DNA from: Tepidimonas aquatica
GTDB taxonomy: Bacteria; Pseudomonadota; Gammaproteobacteria; Burkholderiales; Burkholderiaceae_C
DNA length: 34,408 nt
Assembly (NCBI RefSeq): GCF_007556585.1
Contig: NZ_VJNA01000028.1
Coordinates: forward strand, 1 to 34,408
Direction: 5' to 3'
The notes beneath the pieces were generated by a model, which made no database searches, had not been told where the DNA came from, and saw nothing but the letters and a program-made list of their open reading frames with translations. Made by a program: the position numbers and the translations under genes. Of the stretch, positions 34,285 through 34,408 are shown piece by piece (the stretch's first letter is position 1; each line of letters starts with the position of its first letter).

Positions 34285-34408
34285 GGCCTGTTAACACTAC
34301 GTGCTAACATACTGCGCATGGAACTTACGCCTGCGCAATTCGCGCGTATCGAGGATTGCCTGCCGCGGCAGCGGGGCAATGTGTCGCTGGACAACCTTCA
34401 AGTGCTCA
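34284..34408 (+). mobile_element. IS5-family insertion sequence, left terminal part only
   Basis: HD-GYP homology stops at CTAG, and GGGCCTGTTAACAC begins at about 34284, which resembles IS5-family ends (IS427/IS1031-like). The transposase frame follows 34 bases later. CTAG-type or TA targets are usual for these elements, so the boundary could be shifted by up to three bases. The rest is outside the window. Confidence 0.75.
34318..34408 (+). CDS. IS5-family transposase, N-terminal 30 residues
   Basis: The ATG at 34318 starts MELTPAQFARIEDCLPRQRG followed by NVSLDNLQVL and runs off the window. The pattern is typical of the DUF4096-like N-terminal domain of IS5-family transposases. The catalytic DDE domain is not visible. 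Transcription would run on in the same direction as the interrupted HD-GYP gene. Confidence 0.8.
   Translation, partial: MELTPAQFARIEDCLPRQRGNVSLDNLQVL

Overview
The window is very GC-rich chromosomal DNA with the gene content and gene order of a betaproteobacterium of the order Burkholderiales, most like Comamonadaceae. Pointers are an IcmF-type acyl-CoA mutase, an SAH riboswitch in front of ahcY with metF downstream, a tyrS / M23 peptidase / anmK / erpA / rpsI-rplM neighbourhood, and a CheV of the usual CheW-REC form. The genus cannot be fixed from sequence reading alone. Both edges lie inside insertion sequences: an IS3-family end at 1-141 and an IS5-family end from 34284. Each cuts a host gene, so the window looks like an assembly contig that stops at repeats.

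Layout. 1-1298: IS3-family end and the 3' remnant of icmF. 1348-5956: an EamA exporter, 5-formyl-THF cyclo-ligase, a soluble lytic transglycosylase and an NDUFA9-like NAD(P)-binding protein. 5986-6896: a decayed DUF302 gene facing a CsoR-family regulator that lacks the usual metal ligands. 6897-10199: CCA-adding enzyme, thioredoxin 2, a DUF2905 membrane protein and a MidA-like methyltransferase. 10319-13507: a tightly overlapping pterin cluster (FolM-like reductase and two dihydroneopterin-aldolase-fold proteins), then ttcA and a DUF4136 lipoprotein. 13569-18463: cheV, a histidine phosphatase, ruvAB, and divergent phoH-ybeY. 18481-18654: a long nested inverted-repeat element between convergent genes. 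18734-26240: a CDF metal exporter, tyrS, an M23 peptidase with anmK, erpA, rpsI-rplM and rlmJ. 26318-30756: the methionine/SAM-cycle block (metY, metF, a TlyA-family methyltransferase and ahcY) with an SAH riboswitch. 31034-32164: polyprenyl diphosphate synthase and tRNA-Pro(CGG). 32214-34284: two divergent HD-GYP-type proteins, one missing the HD metal ligands, the other truncated by the IS5-family element.

How genes work together. ahcY removes SAH, MetF supplies methyl-THF and the riboswitch senses SAH, so 27714-30950 is a methyl-cycle operon that also carries a methyltransferase. MetY lies just downstream under its own start region, which contains an unassigned perfect palindrome. FolM/FolB-type genes plus the more distant cyclo-ligase and MetF give a one-carbon theme. 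Lytic transglycosylase, M23 peptidase and AnmK serve peptidoglycan turnover and recycling. YbeY, RlmJ, TtcA, CCA enzyme, TyrRS, S9, L13 and tRNA-Pro serve translation.

I see no defence island, CRISPR array, prophage or biosynthetic cluster. The least explained signals are the 174-bp inverted-repeat element, the metF-metY palindrome, the divergent CsoR-like regulator with its broken DUF302 partner, the HD-less HD-GYP protein, and several genes whose -10-like hexamers place transcription start at or next to the start codon.
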